64,000 nucleotides of DNA from Luteibacter aegosomatis (GCF_023078455.1 NZ_CP095740.1:124001-188000), one strand, 5' to 3'; numbered from the stretch's first letter, positions 1 to 8,656 are shown. Numbers and translations are program-made. Notes: generated by a model from the letters alone, not told the origin.

Positions 1-1
1 G

Positions 2-343
2 GCATGCACGGGACTGTACTCCAGCCAGTCGGTCGAGGTCGTGGTGAAGCGTCACGATTTCGCGTTGCGCTCCGCATTGGGCGCTACGCCCACGGACCTG
101 GCGGCGGTGATCGTTTCGCGCAACGTGCGCACGGCCGTGATCGGTGCGTGCCTGGGACTGGGCTGCTCCCTGCTTGCGCACCAAGGTCCCCTTGGCCGGG
201 TATGGGCACCGGAGAGTCCGGTCGACGTGGCGGTGGCGTCCTCCGCATGCGCGGCGATGCTGATCGCGGCCGTCGCCGCCAGCGGCCTGCCCGCATGGCG
301 CGCGGCGCGGATCGACCCCATACATGTGATAAGGGAAGGATAA
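2..343 (+). CDS. FtsX/MacB-family ABC transporter permease, C-terminal part
   Basis: The gene is cut by the left edge; about 113 C-terminal residues are visible. The stretch ALRSALGATPTDL followed by a membrane segment, a short loop, a second membrane segment and a final ARIDPIHVIREG is the usual ending of MacB/FtsX permeases (arrangement around RxALGAs..I, then PARRAARLDPxxALR). Such permeases work with a cytoplasmic ATPase and move peptides or lipoproteins out of the inner membrane. The stop lies 4 bases before the nearest possible start of the response regulator downstream, so the genes are probably co-transcribed. A role in exporting the lanthipeptide encoded further on is inference from position. 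Confidence 0.8.
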   Translation, partial: ACTGLYSSQSVEVVVKRHDFALRSALGATPTDLAAVIVSRNVRTAVIGACLGLGCSLLAHQGPLGRVWAPESPVDVAVASSACAAMLIAAVAASGLPAWRAARIDPIHVIREG

Positions 344-383
344 AACGATGGATACCGTCTTCCGGCCGCCCGAAGGAGCGCCC

Positions 384-1757
384 ATGCATCGCAAGGATAC
401 GCGACCACCCGTTCTGATCGTCGACGATCACCCCGACGTGCGCCTCGCGATGCGCGTACTGCTGCGCACGGAGCATATCCCTTCCTTCGAAGTGGACTCG
501 CCCGGCGCGGCGTTGGATGCCCTGTCGCGCAGCGAGTTCTCGTGCGCCGTACTCGACCTCAACTACAGCGCCGATACCACCTCGGGCAACGAAGGGTTGG
601 CCCTGGTGGGACGACTGCGCGAAGAAGTACCCGACATGCCCCTGGTCGTCATGACGGCGTGGGGTAGCATCGACCTGGCCGTGAAGGCCATGCGCCTGGG
701 CGCGGCCGATTTCATCGAGAAGCCATGGAGCAACGCGCGCATGCTGCATACCGTGCGTGCCCAGCTGGCGCTGCGCGACATGCGTGAGGAGAACCTGCGG
801 TTGCGACATGAAGCGTCCCTGTCGCGCCAGTCGTCGGACGTGTTGAGGATCTGCGAATCCTCGTCGATGCGGCACGTGGTCGAATTGGTGTCGCGGGTCG
901 CCAAAACGCATGCGAACGTGCTTCTCCTCGGGGAGAACGGCACCGGGAAGTCGCTTTTCGCACGCGAGCTGCACGCCCTTTCGCCACGCGTGGAGCAGCC
1001 GCTCATCCGCGTGGACATGGGCAGCCTTCCCGAATCGCGCTTCGTCGACGACATGTTCGGCGAAGAGTGCCCCACGCCCAGGCCCGGACGGTTCGAACTG
1101 GCCCACCGAGGCACGCTCGTCCTCGAGGAAGTCGGCAACATCGCCCTGTTCAACCAGGTGAAGCTGCTGCGGGTGATCGAGGAGGGCGAGCTGGAACGGA
1201 GCGGCTCCACACGCACCCGCCGGGTAGACGTGCGGGTCGTTTCGACCAGCAATGCCGACCTGGAAGCGGCCATCCGCGCGAACCGCTTTCGCCGCGATTT
1301 GCTGTATCGCCTCAATGCCATGCAGGTTCGTCTGCCGTCGTTGCGCGAGCGCGTCGAGGACATCGTTCCGCTGGCGCGGCATTTCCTGCTGCGCGAATGC
1401 CGTCGGCTCGGTCGCGATGCGATGGTATTCGCCCCGTCGGCCGAGCGGGCCATGCGGACGTATGCCTGGCCGGGCAACGTGCGCGAGCTGGAGCATGCCG
1501 TGGAGCGCGCGATGCTCCTGGCCTCGGGCAAGGAGATCGATGCCGCCGACCTCGCACTGAGCCGGTCCACCGACACGCCGCTGGTGCTCGACAGCCTCAC
1601 GTTGCCGGATGCCGAGGAGATGCTGATCCGCAACGCGATGGAGCGCAACGACCACAACCTCCAGCGGGCCGCCGAAGCCCTGGGTATTTCGCGGCAGGCG
1701 CTCTACCGCCGCCTGGACAAGCATCGATCGAAAAGTCATTCCGAACAGGTGGACTGA
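384..1757 (+). CDS. NtrC-like response regulator lacking the GAFTGA loop
   Basis: Response regulator of 457 aa with receiver, AAA+ and Fis-type HTH domains. The receiver has the acidic pair in LIVDDHPD, the phospho-acceptor Asp58 in AVLDLNY and the Lys of IEKPW. The AAA+ domain has Walker A GENGTGKS, but Walker B reads LVLEEVG instead of LFLDEIG. The sigma54-contacting GAFTGA loop is missing: MFGEECPTPRPGRFE replaces the usual LFGHEKGAFTGA...GRFE and is about six residues shorter. The C-terminal helix-turn-helix is AAEALGISRQALYRRL. An ATG at 348 is also possible (AAGGA at 336-340). I prefer 384, with AAGGAG at 373-378 and Asp at the usual distance from the N-terminus. It is probably paired with the kinase 16 bases downstream and is unlikely to activate sigma54 promoters in the classical way. 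Confidence 0.9.
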   Translation: MHRKDTRPPVLIVDDHPDVRLAMRVLLRTEHIPSFEVDSPGAALDALSRSEFSCAVLDLNYSADTTSGNEGLALVGRLREEVPDMPLVVMTAWGSIDLAVKAMRLGAADFIEKPWSNARMLHTVRAQLALRDMREENLRLRHEASLSRQSSDVLRICESSSMRHVVELVSRVAKTHANVLLLGENGTGKSLFARELHALSPRVEQPLIRVDMGSLPESRFVDDMFGEECPTPRPGRFELAHRGTLVLEEVGNIALFNQVKLLRVIEEGELERSGSTRTRRVDVRVVSTSNADLEAAIRANRFRRDLLYRLNAMQVRLPSLRERVEDIVPLARHFLLRECRRLGRDAMVFAPSAERAMRTYAWPGNVRELEHAVERAMLLASGKEIDAADLALSRSTDTPLVLDSLTLPDAEEMLIRNAMERNDHNLQRAAEALGISRQALYRRLDKHRSKSHSEQVD

Positions 1758-1773
1758 ACGCACGGAGCGGACG

Positions 1774-3168
1774 ATGAAGGGCTTCCCGAAGCTGTCCGAT
1801 CCCTGGACCGACCGGACGCGGTTGCGCCGTCGTGCCATTCTCTGGGCGGTCGGGTTCACGTGGCCGGGCGTCCTGGCGGTCGTGCTGCTGGCCATCGCCG
1901 AACGCCTTCCGGCGAATGCGCGGATCGCGATCGGTGCGGCGGGCCTCGCGGGCATGGCCTTGATGGGCTGGTGGCTGGGCAAGTACCTGATCTTCACGCT
2001 GGAAGCGGTCTTCGCGTTGCTGACCTCGTTACGCGAGGGCGACTACGGCTTGCGCGGTCATGAGCCCAGGGCAGGCAGTCCCTTGCAGGGGCTGGTCGCC
2101 CACATGAACCAGTTGGCGGACGACCTGCGCACCGGCCGGCGCAAACAGACCGAGGCATCCCACCTGCTGAGCAAGATGCTCGTGGCGCTCAGCAGCGCCG
2201 TATTCGTCATGGACGACGAACGGCGTCTTCGCCTGATCAATCCCGCCGGACGTCGCCTCCTGGGCGCGGACCGTGTCGGCGTCATCGGACGACGAGCCTC
2301 GGAGCTGGGCCTCGATACCGTCATGGCGGTGGCGGACGACACGATCATGCAGCACCCCTTCGAGGCCACCGCCGGACGCTGGGCCGTGCGAAGGGCGGTG
2401 TGGCATAGCGACGGCCGCGAACACACGCTCATCATGCTGCATGACCTGAGCGCGGCCCTGAACGAGGAAGAGCGCCGCGCCTGGCAACGCCTGCTGCGCG
2501 TGCTGAGCCACGAACTGAACAACTCGCTGACACCGATCGCCTCGCTCGCCGGCAGCCTGACCGCCATGCTCGAGACGGACGACCACGACGCCAAGAACGT
2601 TCTGCGGGAAGGGCTCGACGCCATCGGACGTCGTGCCGACGCGCTGGCCAGGTTCCTTTCCGGCTACGGTCGACTGGCCGGCCTGCCGCCGTTGCAGCAA
2701 CGCGTGTTCCGTCTCGACGAGTCGCTCTTGCGTCTCGTGCGCCTGGAGGATCGACGGGAAATCCAGGTGCTGGGGCGGACGCCGATCACGGTTCGCGGCG
2801 ACGAAGACCAGCTCGACCAGGCGTTCATCAACCTGCTGCGCAATGCCGTGGAAGCGACGTTCGAGACCGGCGGCGCCGTGCGACTGAACTGGTGGGTGGA
2901 GGTCACCCACATCATGGTGCGCATCGAGGACGACGGCGTCGGATTGCCCGCGAGCGACGGCCTTTTCGTGCCGTTCTTCACCACCAAGCCCACGGGCTCC
3001 GGCATCGGGCTGAGCCTGACCCGATTGATCGTGGAGGCACACGGGGGGCAGGTGGACCTGGCCCCGGGGCCGAAGGGCCGCGGAGCCGTCGCCAAGGTAC
3101 GCCTGCCGCGCAGCGGCCTGGATCGTCCGCCCACGGACAACGATGTCCGCATCCGGACGACGACATGA
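1774..3168 (+). CDS. NtrY-like sensor histidine kinase
   Basis: Inner-membrane histidine kinase of 464 aa. Two membrane helices (about residues 22-41 and 50-74) are followed by a HAMP-like linker (LLTSLREGDYGLRGH), a PAS-like domain (about 135-225, ALSSAVFVMDDERRLRLINPAG), a dimerisation domain with the phospho-acceptor His246 in RVLSHELNNSLTP, and an HATPase domain with DQAFINLLRNAVEA, EDDGVGLP, FFTTKPTGSGIGLSL. The order and the HELNNSLTPI box match the NtrY family. It starts 16 bases after the response regulator stop, so the pair forms a two-component system. Its signal is not evident. Position suggests it controls the permease and lanthipeptide genes on either side. Confidence 0.92.
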   Translation: MKGFPKLSDPWTDRTRLRRRAILWAVGFTWPGVLAVVLLAIAERLPANARIAIGAAGLAGMALMGWWLGKYLIFTLEAVFALLTSLREGDYGLRGHEPRAGSPLQGLVAHMNQLADDLRTGRRKQTEASHLLSKMLVALSSAVFVMDDERRLRLINPAGRRLLGADRVGVIGRRASELGLDTVMAVADDTIMQHPFEATAGRWAVRRAVWHSDGREHTLIMLHDLSAALNEEERRAWQRLLRVLSHELNNSLTPIASLAGSLTAMLETDDHDAKNVLREGLDAIGRRADALARFLSGYGRLAGLPPLQQRVFRLDESLLRLVRLEDRREIQVLGRTPITVRGDEDQLDQAFINLLRNAVEATFETGGAVRLNWWVEVTHIMVRIEDDGVGLPASDGLFVPFFTTKPTGSGIGLSLTRLIVEAHGGQVDLAPGPKGRGAVAKVRLPRSGLDRPPTDNDVRIRTTT

Positions 3169-3274
3169 CCGGAATCGATCCACGGCCGAAAAAAAGGCGC
3201 GTGGGATGCGGGTTCCCGGCAAAAGCGCGCCCGCGCCCGTTGCGGCGCCCCGAAGGCCGATTACAGAATCTCGC

Positions 3275-3301
3275 CGCACTTCGCACTTCCCGCGAAGTGC
3301 G
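3275..3301 (+). promoter_or_regulatory. Hairpin just upstream of the precursor peptide gene
   Basis: A 10-bp perfect stem (CGCACTTCGC at 3275-3284, GCGAAGTGCG at 3292-3301) closes a 7-base loop. It ends 10 bases before the AGGAGG ribosome-binding site of the precursor gene and lacks a T-run. It could be an attenuator, a processing site or a 5' mRNA-stabilising structure. The 157 bases between the kinase stop and the precursor start contain nothing else recognisable. Confidence 0.45.
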
Positions 3302-3325
3302 CGGTCATCAAGGAGGAATAGGGAT

Positions 3326-3457
3326 ATGAACCAGATACTTGGCTTGCAATTGCTGCAACAGGACACGGAAGCGGGTGCGATCACGGACGTCACCAACCCC
3401 AGTGCGTGCAGCCTCACGAGTTGCTGCTTTGGAAACATCGACGCGTTCAACGAATGA
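3326..3457 (+). CDS. Class III lanthipeptide precursor peptide
   Basis: Small gene encoding 43 aa with a strong AGGAGG at 3311-3316, nine bases before the ATG. The N-terminal half (MNQILGLQLLQQ) contains the ILxLQ leader motif that LanKC enzymes recognise in class III precursors such as LabA and SapB/AmfS-type peptides. The C-terminal core (TNPSACSLTSCCFGN) has Ser26-x2-Ser29-x3-Cys33, fitting the Ser-x2-Ser-x(2-5)-Cys pattern that forms lanthionine or labionin rings, plus Ser32, Thr31, Cys28 and Cys34. The LanKC gene begins 158 bases downstream on the same strand. The assignment rests on motif and neighbour; ring pattern and cleavage site are unknown. Confidence 0.85.
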   Translation: MNQILGLQLLQQDTEAGAITDVTNPSACSLTSCCFGNIDAFNE

Positions 3458-3494
3458 GTCGGGCATGTCCCGATGAAAGTGACCGGGCGATCGC

Positions 3495-3516
3495 CACCCG
3501 CGCCGAGCCGCGGGTG
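3495..3516 (+). promoter_or_regulatory. Intercistronic hairpin 1 between precursor and synthetase
   Basis: An 8-bp perfect stem (CACCCGCG at 3495-3502, CGCGGGTG at 3509-3516) has a 6-base loop. It is the first of two stem-loops in the 158-base gap between precursor and LanKC genes and has no T-run. Confidence 0.4.
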
Positions 3517-3546
3517 ATCGTCGCCACAGCAATCACGGGAGGCAAA

Positions 3547-3582
3547 GGTGCGTGGAGCGACGTCCGGGTCGCTCCACGCACC
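3547..3582 (+). promoter_or_regulatory. Intercistronic hairpin 2, perfect 15-bp stem before the LanKC gene
   Basis: GGTGCGTGGAGCGAC (3547-3561) is perfectly complementary to GTCGCTCCACGCACC (3568-3582) across the loop GTCCGG. The structure ends 33 bases before the LanKC start. It lacks a T-run, so it is not a textbook intrinsic terminator, but it is strong enough to attenuate transcription or protect the 3' end of a short precursor mRNA. Either would keep precursor in excess over enzyme. Confidence 0.55.
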
Positions 3583-3615
3583 GGGTTCCATCGTATCGGC
3601 AAGGAACGGCGCGTC

Positions 3616-6318
3616 ATGGCACCTCGGATCGATCTGCTTCCTTACACGGGCGTGGACAGCGACTATTTCGACACCCATGGCCATCGACCGATCGACGAAG
3701 GCGATTTCGTCGACCCGGTCCGGCGTATCGTGCGCAGGCACGAGGGCCGGAAAGGCAAACATCGACGCTGGGATCTCAAGCGCAGCGGCATCTGGGTACA
3801 GTGCATGCCGGCCGATGCCGTGTTGCCCGCGCAGGGTTGGAAGATCCACGTCTCTTCGGTGTCCGCCACGGCGCGGATCGTGCTGTCGATCGCGGCGGCC
3901 GTACTCGTCAACGGCGGCATCGCATTCAAGTTCGCCGCCGACGCGGCCATGCTCGGGAACATCAACGGAAAACGTTGGCCGCGTGGCGGATCGGGCAAGT
4001 TCATGACGATCTATCCGCGCGATACGGAGGAATTCCGGCGCGTGCTGGAGGATCTCCATGCCTCGCTTTCCGGATACGTGGGCCCTTATGTCCTGACCGA
4101 TCGTCGATACCGCGATTCCCGCGTGCTGTACTACCGATACGGCGGTATACGGGGCGAATCGCTTATCGGTCTCGACGGACGAACGCAATGGACGCTGGTA
4201 AGCCCCGACGGCTTCCGCGAAGTCGACTCGCGGCAACCGTGCTTTCGCCTGCCGGAATGGCTGCGCGATCCGTTTCCCTCCGACGGCGGGGGCGAAGCGG
4301 GCCCCGTGTCGATCGGCGGCGGACGGTTTCGCATGCACCGGGCCTTGTCGTTCTCGTCGGCCGGCGGGGTCTATCTCGCCGACGATCTCGACGAGGGTCG
4401 ACGGGTCGTCGTCAAGGAGGCGCGGCCCTACATCGGCGGCGCCGATGCCGCCACGGCGACATTGCGCAAGGAGTTCCGGCTTCTTCGCCTGTTGGCCCCA
4501 CTGAATGTCGCGCCGCGACCCATAGCGCATTTTCGCGAGTGGGAGCACACCTTCCTCGTCGAGGAATACCTCGAGGGCGAGACGCTGCGCCGGTGGCTGG
4601 GACGTCGGTACCCATGGCTCAAGACCCGCGCCACGCGCGCGGACGTCGCGGTTTTCCTGGGCGATCTGTGCAAGGTATTCACGAACCTGGCGGCCGTCGT
4701 CGATCGCGTGCACGGGGCCGGCGTCTCGCTGGGCGACCTCTCTTTCCACAACTGCATCGTCGACGGCGAGGGAGGGGTGCGCATCATCGACCTGGAGGCT
4801 TGCGTCGAAGACGGGCTCGACGTATCCCCCGATCTGATCACCCCGGGTTTCGCCCCCGGCACACGGCGGCGGCAGGACCACGCGGCGGCATGCGCCGACG
4901 ATCGGTACGCGTTCGGCGCCAACCTGCTCGCGGCGATGACGCCCATCAACGCGATGCTGCCGCTGGACCGCGGCGCGGCGCAGCGCTTCACCTCGCGGAT
5001 GGCGAGGGACATGGGGTATCCCGCGGAGATCGGCGACGCGATCGTGGATCTTCTCGCCGACGACCCGGAGCGCAGGCCGCGTCCGCTGGACGCGATGCGA
5101 CGGATCCGCGATGCCGTGGAGCGCCTCGAAGGGGGTAATCCGCCGGTTCCCCATCGCGGGGGGCTCCATCTGCCCGCCTGCGATCCTTCGGCGGAGCTGT
5201 TCCGTTTCATCGAGGATCGGGCCGCCCATGCCCGGCCGGATCGCTACGTGCCGGCCGGCGCCGAAATCTTCCAGACGCATCCCTGGGGCGTGGCCCATGG
5301 CGCCTCGGGCGTCCTGCACGCGTACCTGAAAGGGCGGCGCACCCCACCGGCCGGACTCGTCGATTTCGTGCTCGACGGTGCGCGGAGCGCGCGGCCGCGC
5401 GGCGTGGACCTGGCCAACGGAGATAGCGGCATCGCCTGGGTGCTTTACGACGCCGGGCATGGCGAGACCGCCACGGCGCTGCTGCGGCGATCGTCGGGCG
5501 GGCCGGGCGAGTGGGTCTCCCGCGGCCTTCACGAGGGCCAGTCCGGGTGGGGGCTGGCCAGGCTGAAGGCTTGGTACGAAACCGCCGACGGCATGTTCCT
5601 GCGCGAAGCCATCGTGGCGGGTGACGCGTTGCTCGCCGCCGCCGTCGACGACGACCATGGCTGGCGGTGGCCGGAGAACGATGCGCAGCCGGTGGGTTTG
5701 GCCCATGGCGCATCGGGCGTCGCGCTGTTTCTGCTCCACCTGCATCTGGTCACGGGCGAAACACGCTTCATCGTCGGAGCGCGGCGCGCGTTGGCCTACG
5801 ACTTCGCGCAGCGGCGCCTCAACGTCGACGGCGACCCTACCTGGCCGCTTCAGGTCGGACACGGCACGGTCACGCCGTACCTTCGTCACGGTACGGCGGG
5901 CGTGGTCGCGGTGGCCGCGCGCATGCTGGCCGCCACCGGCGACCTCGGCTATCGCGACATGGTGATGGCGGCCGAAGCCGACCTGTTCCGTCCGCATGCC
6001 ATTTCTCCGGGACGGCAGGACGGACTGGCGGGCATCGGCGAAACCCTGCTCGATCTGGCCAGCTATCTGCCGGACCGCGCGGCGATCTATCGCCGCGAGG
6101 CCCATCGCGTGGCGAGCGGCATCGAGCCCTTCCTGGTGCGGCGTCCCGGTGGACTGGCCGTGCCGGGCGCGGAACTGGTTCGCCTCAGTTGCGATTTCGC
6201 CACCGGCAGCGCGGGCGTCGCCGCGTTCTTCGACCGTTTGTGGCGCGGTGGCGCGGCGTCGTTCATGCTCGACGAACACATGCCGTCGGTGGCGCATGCG
6301 TCCACCGAAGCGGCGTGA
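3616..6318 (+). CDS. Class III lanthionine synthetase (LanKC)
   Basis: Trifunctional enzyme of 900 aa that would phosphorylate Ser/Thr of the precursor, eliminate phosphate and cyclise. Residues 1-210 are the lyase-type N-domain with the family block GKFMTIYP...GPYVLTDRRYRDSRVLYYRYGG. Residues about 235-510 form a kinase with Lys267 (VVVKEA), LVEEYLEGETL, the catalytic-loop equivalent GDLSFHNC (373-380) and Asp392 in IIDLEA. Residues about 550-900 form a LanC-like cyclase with repeated HGASGV/HGTAGV/GLAGIGE blocks. The Cys and Cys-His zinc ligands of class I, II and IV cyclases are not seen, which indicates class III. The frame is open upstream to 3406, but ATG 3616 follows AAGGAA and begins the conserved domain. 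The length is normal for LanKC. Confidence 0.93.
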   Translation: MAPRIDLLPYTGVDSDYFDTHGHRPIDEGDFVDPVRRIVRRHEGRKGKHRRWDLKRSGIWVQCMPADAVLPAQGWKIHVSSVSATARIVLSIAAAVLVNGGIAFKFAADAAMLGNINGKRWPRGGSGKFMTIYPRDTEEFRRVLEDLHASLSGYVGPYVLTDRRYRDSRVLYYRYGGIRGESLIGLDGRTQWTLVSPDGFREVDSRQPCFRLPEWLRDPFPSDGGGEAGPVSIGGGRFRMHRALSFSSAGGVYLADDLDEGRRVVVKEARPYIGGADAATATLRKEFRLLRLLAPLNVAPRPIAHFREWEHTFLVEEYLEGETLRRWLGRRYPWLKTRATRADVAVFLGDLCKVFTNLAAVVDRVHGAGVSLGDLSFHNCIVDGEGGVRIIDLEACVEDGLDVSPDLITPGFAPGTRRRQDHAAACADDRYAFGANLLAAMTPINAMLPLDRGAAQRFTSRMARDMGYPAEIGDAIVDLLADDPERRPRPLDAMRRIRDAVERLEGGNPPVPHRGGLHLPACDPSAELFRFIEDRAAHARPDRYVPAGAEIFQTHPWGVAHGASGVLHAYLKGRRTPPAGLVDFVLDGARSARPRGVDLANGDSGIAWVLYDAGHGETATALLRRSSGGPGEWVSRGLHEGQSGWGLARLKAWYETADGMFLREAIVAGDALLAAAVDDDHGWRWPENDAQPVGLAHGASGVALFLLHLHLVTGETRFIVGARRALAYDFAQRRLNVDGDPTWPLQVGHGTVTPYLRHGTAGVVAVAARMLAATGDLGYRDMVMAAEADLFRPHAISPGRQDGLAGIGETLLDLASYLPDRAAIYRREAHRVASGIEPFLVRRPGGLAVPGAELVRLSCDFATGSAGVAAFFDRLWRGGAASFMLDEHMPSVAHASTEAA

Positions 6319-6331
6319 TATCGCTCGCGTC

Positions 6332-8620
6332 CTAGAGCCTGAACTTCGCCTCCGCCAGGAAGGTACGCGACGGATACGGGTAGTAGACGTAATAGCGGCG
6401 GTCGGTGAGGTTGTCGACGCCCACGCCCAGCTCCAGGTGCTCGTTCGCCTTCCAGGTCACCTTCGCGTCGAAGGTGAGGAAGTCGCTCGCGCCGCCGAAG
6501 GTGTCCGGATCGATGTCGCTATGGTCCAGCGTGTTGTACTGGCGCCCGGAGTAACGCCCGGCCAGGCTCAGCGTCGTGCGCGCATCGGCGTGGAGCGACG
6601 CCACCACGTTGGCCCGCCAGCGCGGGATGCGATAGAACTGCTTGCCCACCGACGCCGGATTGCGCGGGTTGCTCACGGTGGTGGCCTGCGTATAGGCGGC
6701 ATTGGCCGTGAGGTCGAGCCACGACCAGGCCACGCCGGTGCCGTCGTAGCTGGCCTCCGCGCCACGAGTGCGCACCAGCGCCACGTTCTGCACGCGGGTA
6801 ACGTTGGGGAACACGGTGACGTCGGTCTGGCTGAACAGGGTATCGCGCGTATCGCTGCGGAACACGGTGAAGCGCGTGACGCCGTTGCCGCGATACCATT
6901 CGGCGGACAACTCCCGCGAGAGATCGTTTTCCGGTTTAAGGTTCGGATCGTTGTTGATGATCGAGATGCCGTTGAAGGTGCCCTGGAAAAGTTCGCTCAC
7001 CGTGGGGAAGCGGTAGGCGCGGGCGCCCGACAGCCGCAGGGTGAGTTCGTCGCTGGCCGCGTACGCGAGCGACAGCTTGGGCGAGGTATGCGATTCCTCG
7101 CGTCGCGGGTAACCGGTGCGCGCGGTCGCGGTGGCGCGCCATCCGCCGAAGGCTCGCCATTGCTCGTAGCGCGCTCCGGCGGTGAGGCGCCAGCGGTCGT
7201 CGAGCTGCCAGGCGTCCTGGAGGTAGACGGCCTGCGTCTGCGTACTGCCGCCGTTGCCACCCGTGAAGCCGCCTGCGGCGCCGTCGCGCCAATCGTCCAG
7301 CGCAAGGTTCGCGTTGCGCAGGCGGTAGCCGTCGAAGTGGTAGCCGAAACTCACGGCATGGGTGTTCGCGCCGCCGCTGTCCGGGGTGTGGCTCGCGCGC
7401 AGGTCGAAGGTGCGCCAGCGGCTGCCGTCGCCCGCCGTGAGCAAGCCGGGGCCGTCGTCGTCGAAGGCGGAAGCGACGCGGTCGCGATTGCGGTCCATGT
7501 CGAAATACGACGCGTCGCCCTCCACGTTCCAGCCGCTTTCCCGGTGGGTCCCCAGCGAGATGCCGTAGAGTTCGTTGCGGCTCCGACGGGTGCTCGGCGC
7601 GAAGACATTCGCCGGTAGCTCGTAGCGGTGGCCGTCGATCGTCACCGGCCCCGCATACACCGGCCGTCCGGCGGCGTCGCGCAGGAAACTCTCCGTGCGA
7701 TGGGAAAGATCCTGCTTCCAGTAGCCTGCCGTCACGCCGCCGGTGAGTTCCGGCGTGAAGTCGTAGGTGAGCCGCAGGTGCGCTTCGTCCTGGCTCGTCG
7801 CTTCCTGGCCCTCGCTGTTGATGCCCAGCACTTCGCGCGGCAGGCCGTTGGGGCCGGTATCGCCGACGGCGCCGTTCACGACGGGCGCGACGCCCGTGGC
7901 CGTCGAACGGTTCTGGGTGGCGTACACCAGCGGCTGGCCGTTCGATTGCAGGTGCGACACGCCGACCAGGAAGGCGAACTTGCCGCTGCGATCGCCCAGC
8001 GTGGCGCTCTGGCGGCTGCCGCCGTAGTCGCGGTCCACGCCATAGGTATCCACGTGCTGGGTGAAGCCCTGCACGTCGGCGGTGACTTCGAGCCTGTCGG
8101 GCATGCGCGTGGTCATCAGCACGGTGGCACCGATGGCGTTGCCCGGATAGAGCGCCGAATAGGCGCCGTAGATCACCTCGACGCGGGCGAGGTTCTCGGG
8201 AAAGGCCATCGACCAGCGCGGCGGATTGGCCCAGTTGTTGCCCAGCAGGTTGGAAAGCAGCATGCCGTCGAGGTAGACGAGGCCGCGCGCGCTTTGCTGG
8301 TTGCTGGTGCCGCGCACGGAGAACGTCGCGTTCTCGTCGCCGATGAAGCGCTTGCGGATGCCGAAGGCGGGCAGGTACTTCAGCGCGTCTTCGGTATTGA
8401 CGACGTTGAGGCGGTCGAGTTTTTCGGCCGTGACGGTTTCGACGGCCGAGGGCATGTCGGGGTCGACGGCGCTGGCTTGCCGGGCGGCGGAGACGCGCAC
8501 CTCACGCAGCGTGGTGGCGTGTTGCGGATCGTCGGCGGCGTGCGCCGACAGGGTGCCCGCGCCGAGGGCGCAGGCGATGGCGCGCGCGAGCACGCGACCA
8601 TCGGACGAAAGGATGGGCAT
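6332..8620 (-). CDS. TonB-dependent outer-membrane receptor
   Basis: Outer-membrane receptor of 762 aa. A signal peptide ends near AHAADD. A plug domain follows (about 45-160, with VETVTAEKL, FSVRGTSNQQSARGLVYLDG and VEVIYGAYSALYPGNAIGATV), then a 22-strand-type barrel ending AEAKFRL. The ligand cannot be read from sequence. The gene directly upstream on the same strand encodes a His/Cys-rich DUF2946 protein, a family often found beside TonB-dependent copper receptors, so copper is a reasonable guess. The stop lies 13 bases from the convergent LanKC stop, so the receptor is not part of the lanthipeptide operon. Confidence 0.9.
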   Translation of the reverse strand: MPILSSDGRVLARAIACALGAGTLSAHAADDPQHATTLREVRVSAARQASAVDPDMPSAVETVTAEKLDRLNVVNTEDALKYLPAFGIRKRFIGDENATFSVRGTSNQQSARGLVYLDGMLLSNLLGNNWANPPRWSMAFPENLARVEVIYGAYSALYPGNAIGATVLMTTRMPDRLEVTADVQGFTQHVDTYGVDRDYGGSRQSATLGDRSGKFAFLVGVSHLQSNGQPLVYATQNRSTATGVAPVVNGAVGDTGPNGLPREVLGINSEGQEATSQDEAHLRLTYDFTPELTGGVTAGYWKQDLSHRTESFLRDAAGRPVYAGPVTIDGHRYELPANVFAPSTRRSRNELYGISLGTHRESGWNVEGDASYFDMDRNRDRVASAFDDDGPGLLTAGDGSRWRTFDLRASHTPDSGGANTHAVSFGYHFDGYRLRNANLALDDWRDGAAGGFTGGNGGSTQTQAVYLQDAWQLDDRWRLTAGARYEQWRAFGGWRATATARTGYPRREESHTSPKLSLAYAASDELTLRLSGARAYRFPTVSELFQGTFNGISIINNDPNLKPENDLSRELSAEWYRGNGVTRFTVFRSDTRDTLFSQTDVTVFPNVTRVQNVALVRTRGAEASYDGTGVAWSWLDLTANAAYTQATTVSNPRNPASVGKQFYRIPRWRANVVASLHADARTTLSLAGRYSGRQYNTLDHSDIDPDTFGGASDFLTFDAKVTWKANEHLELGVGVDNLTDRRYYVYYPYPSRTFLAEAKFRL

Positions 8621-8656
8621 GGCTAAGGGTCCGTGTCGTTGTCGGATCGAAGGCGA

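Noticed and set aside
2029..6297. A 1422-codon open frame on the minus strand across the kinase, precursor and LanKC genes
   Set aside because: It is antisense to well-supported genes, rich in Arg/His/Gln/Pro as expected from a complementary frame in GC-rich DNA, and shows no family motif.
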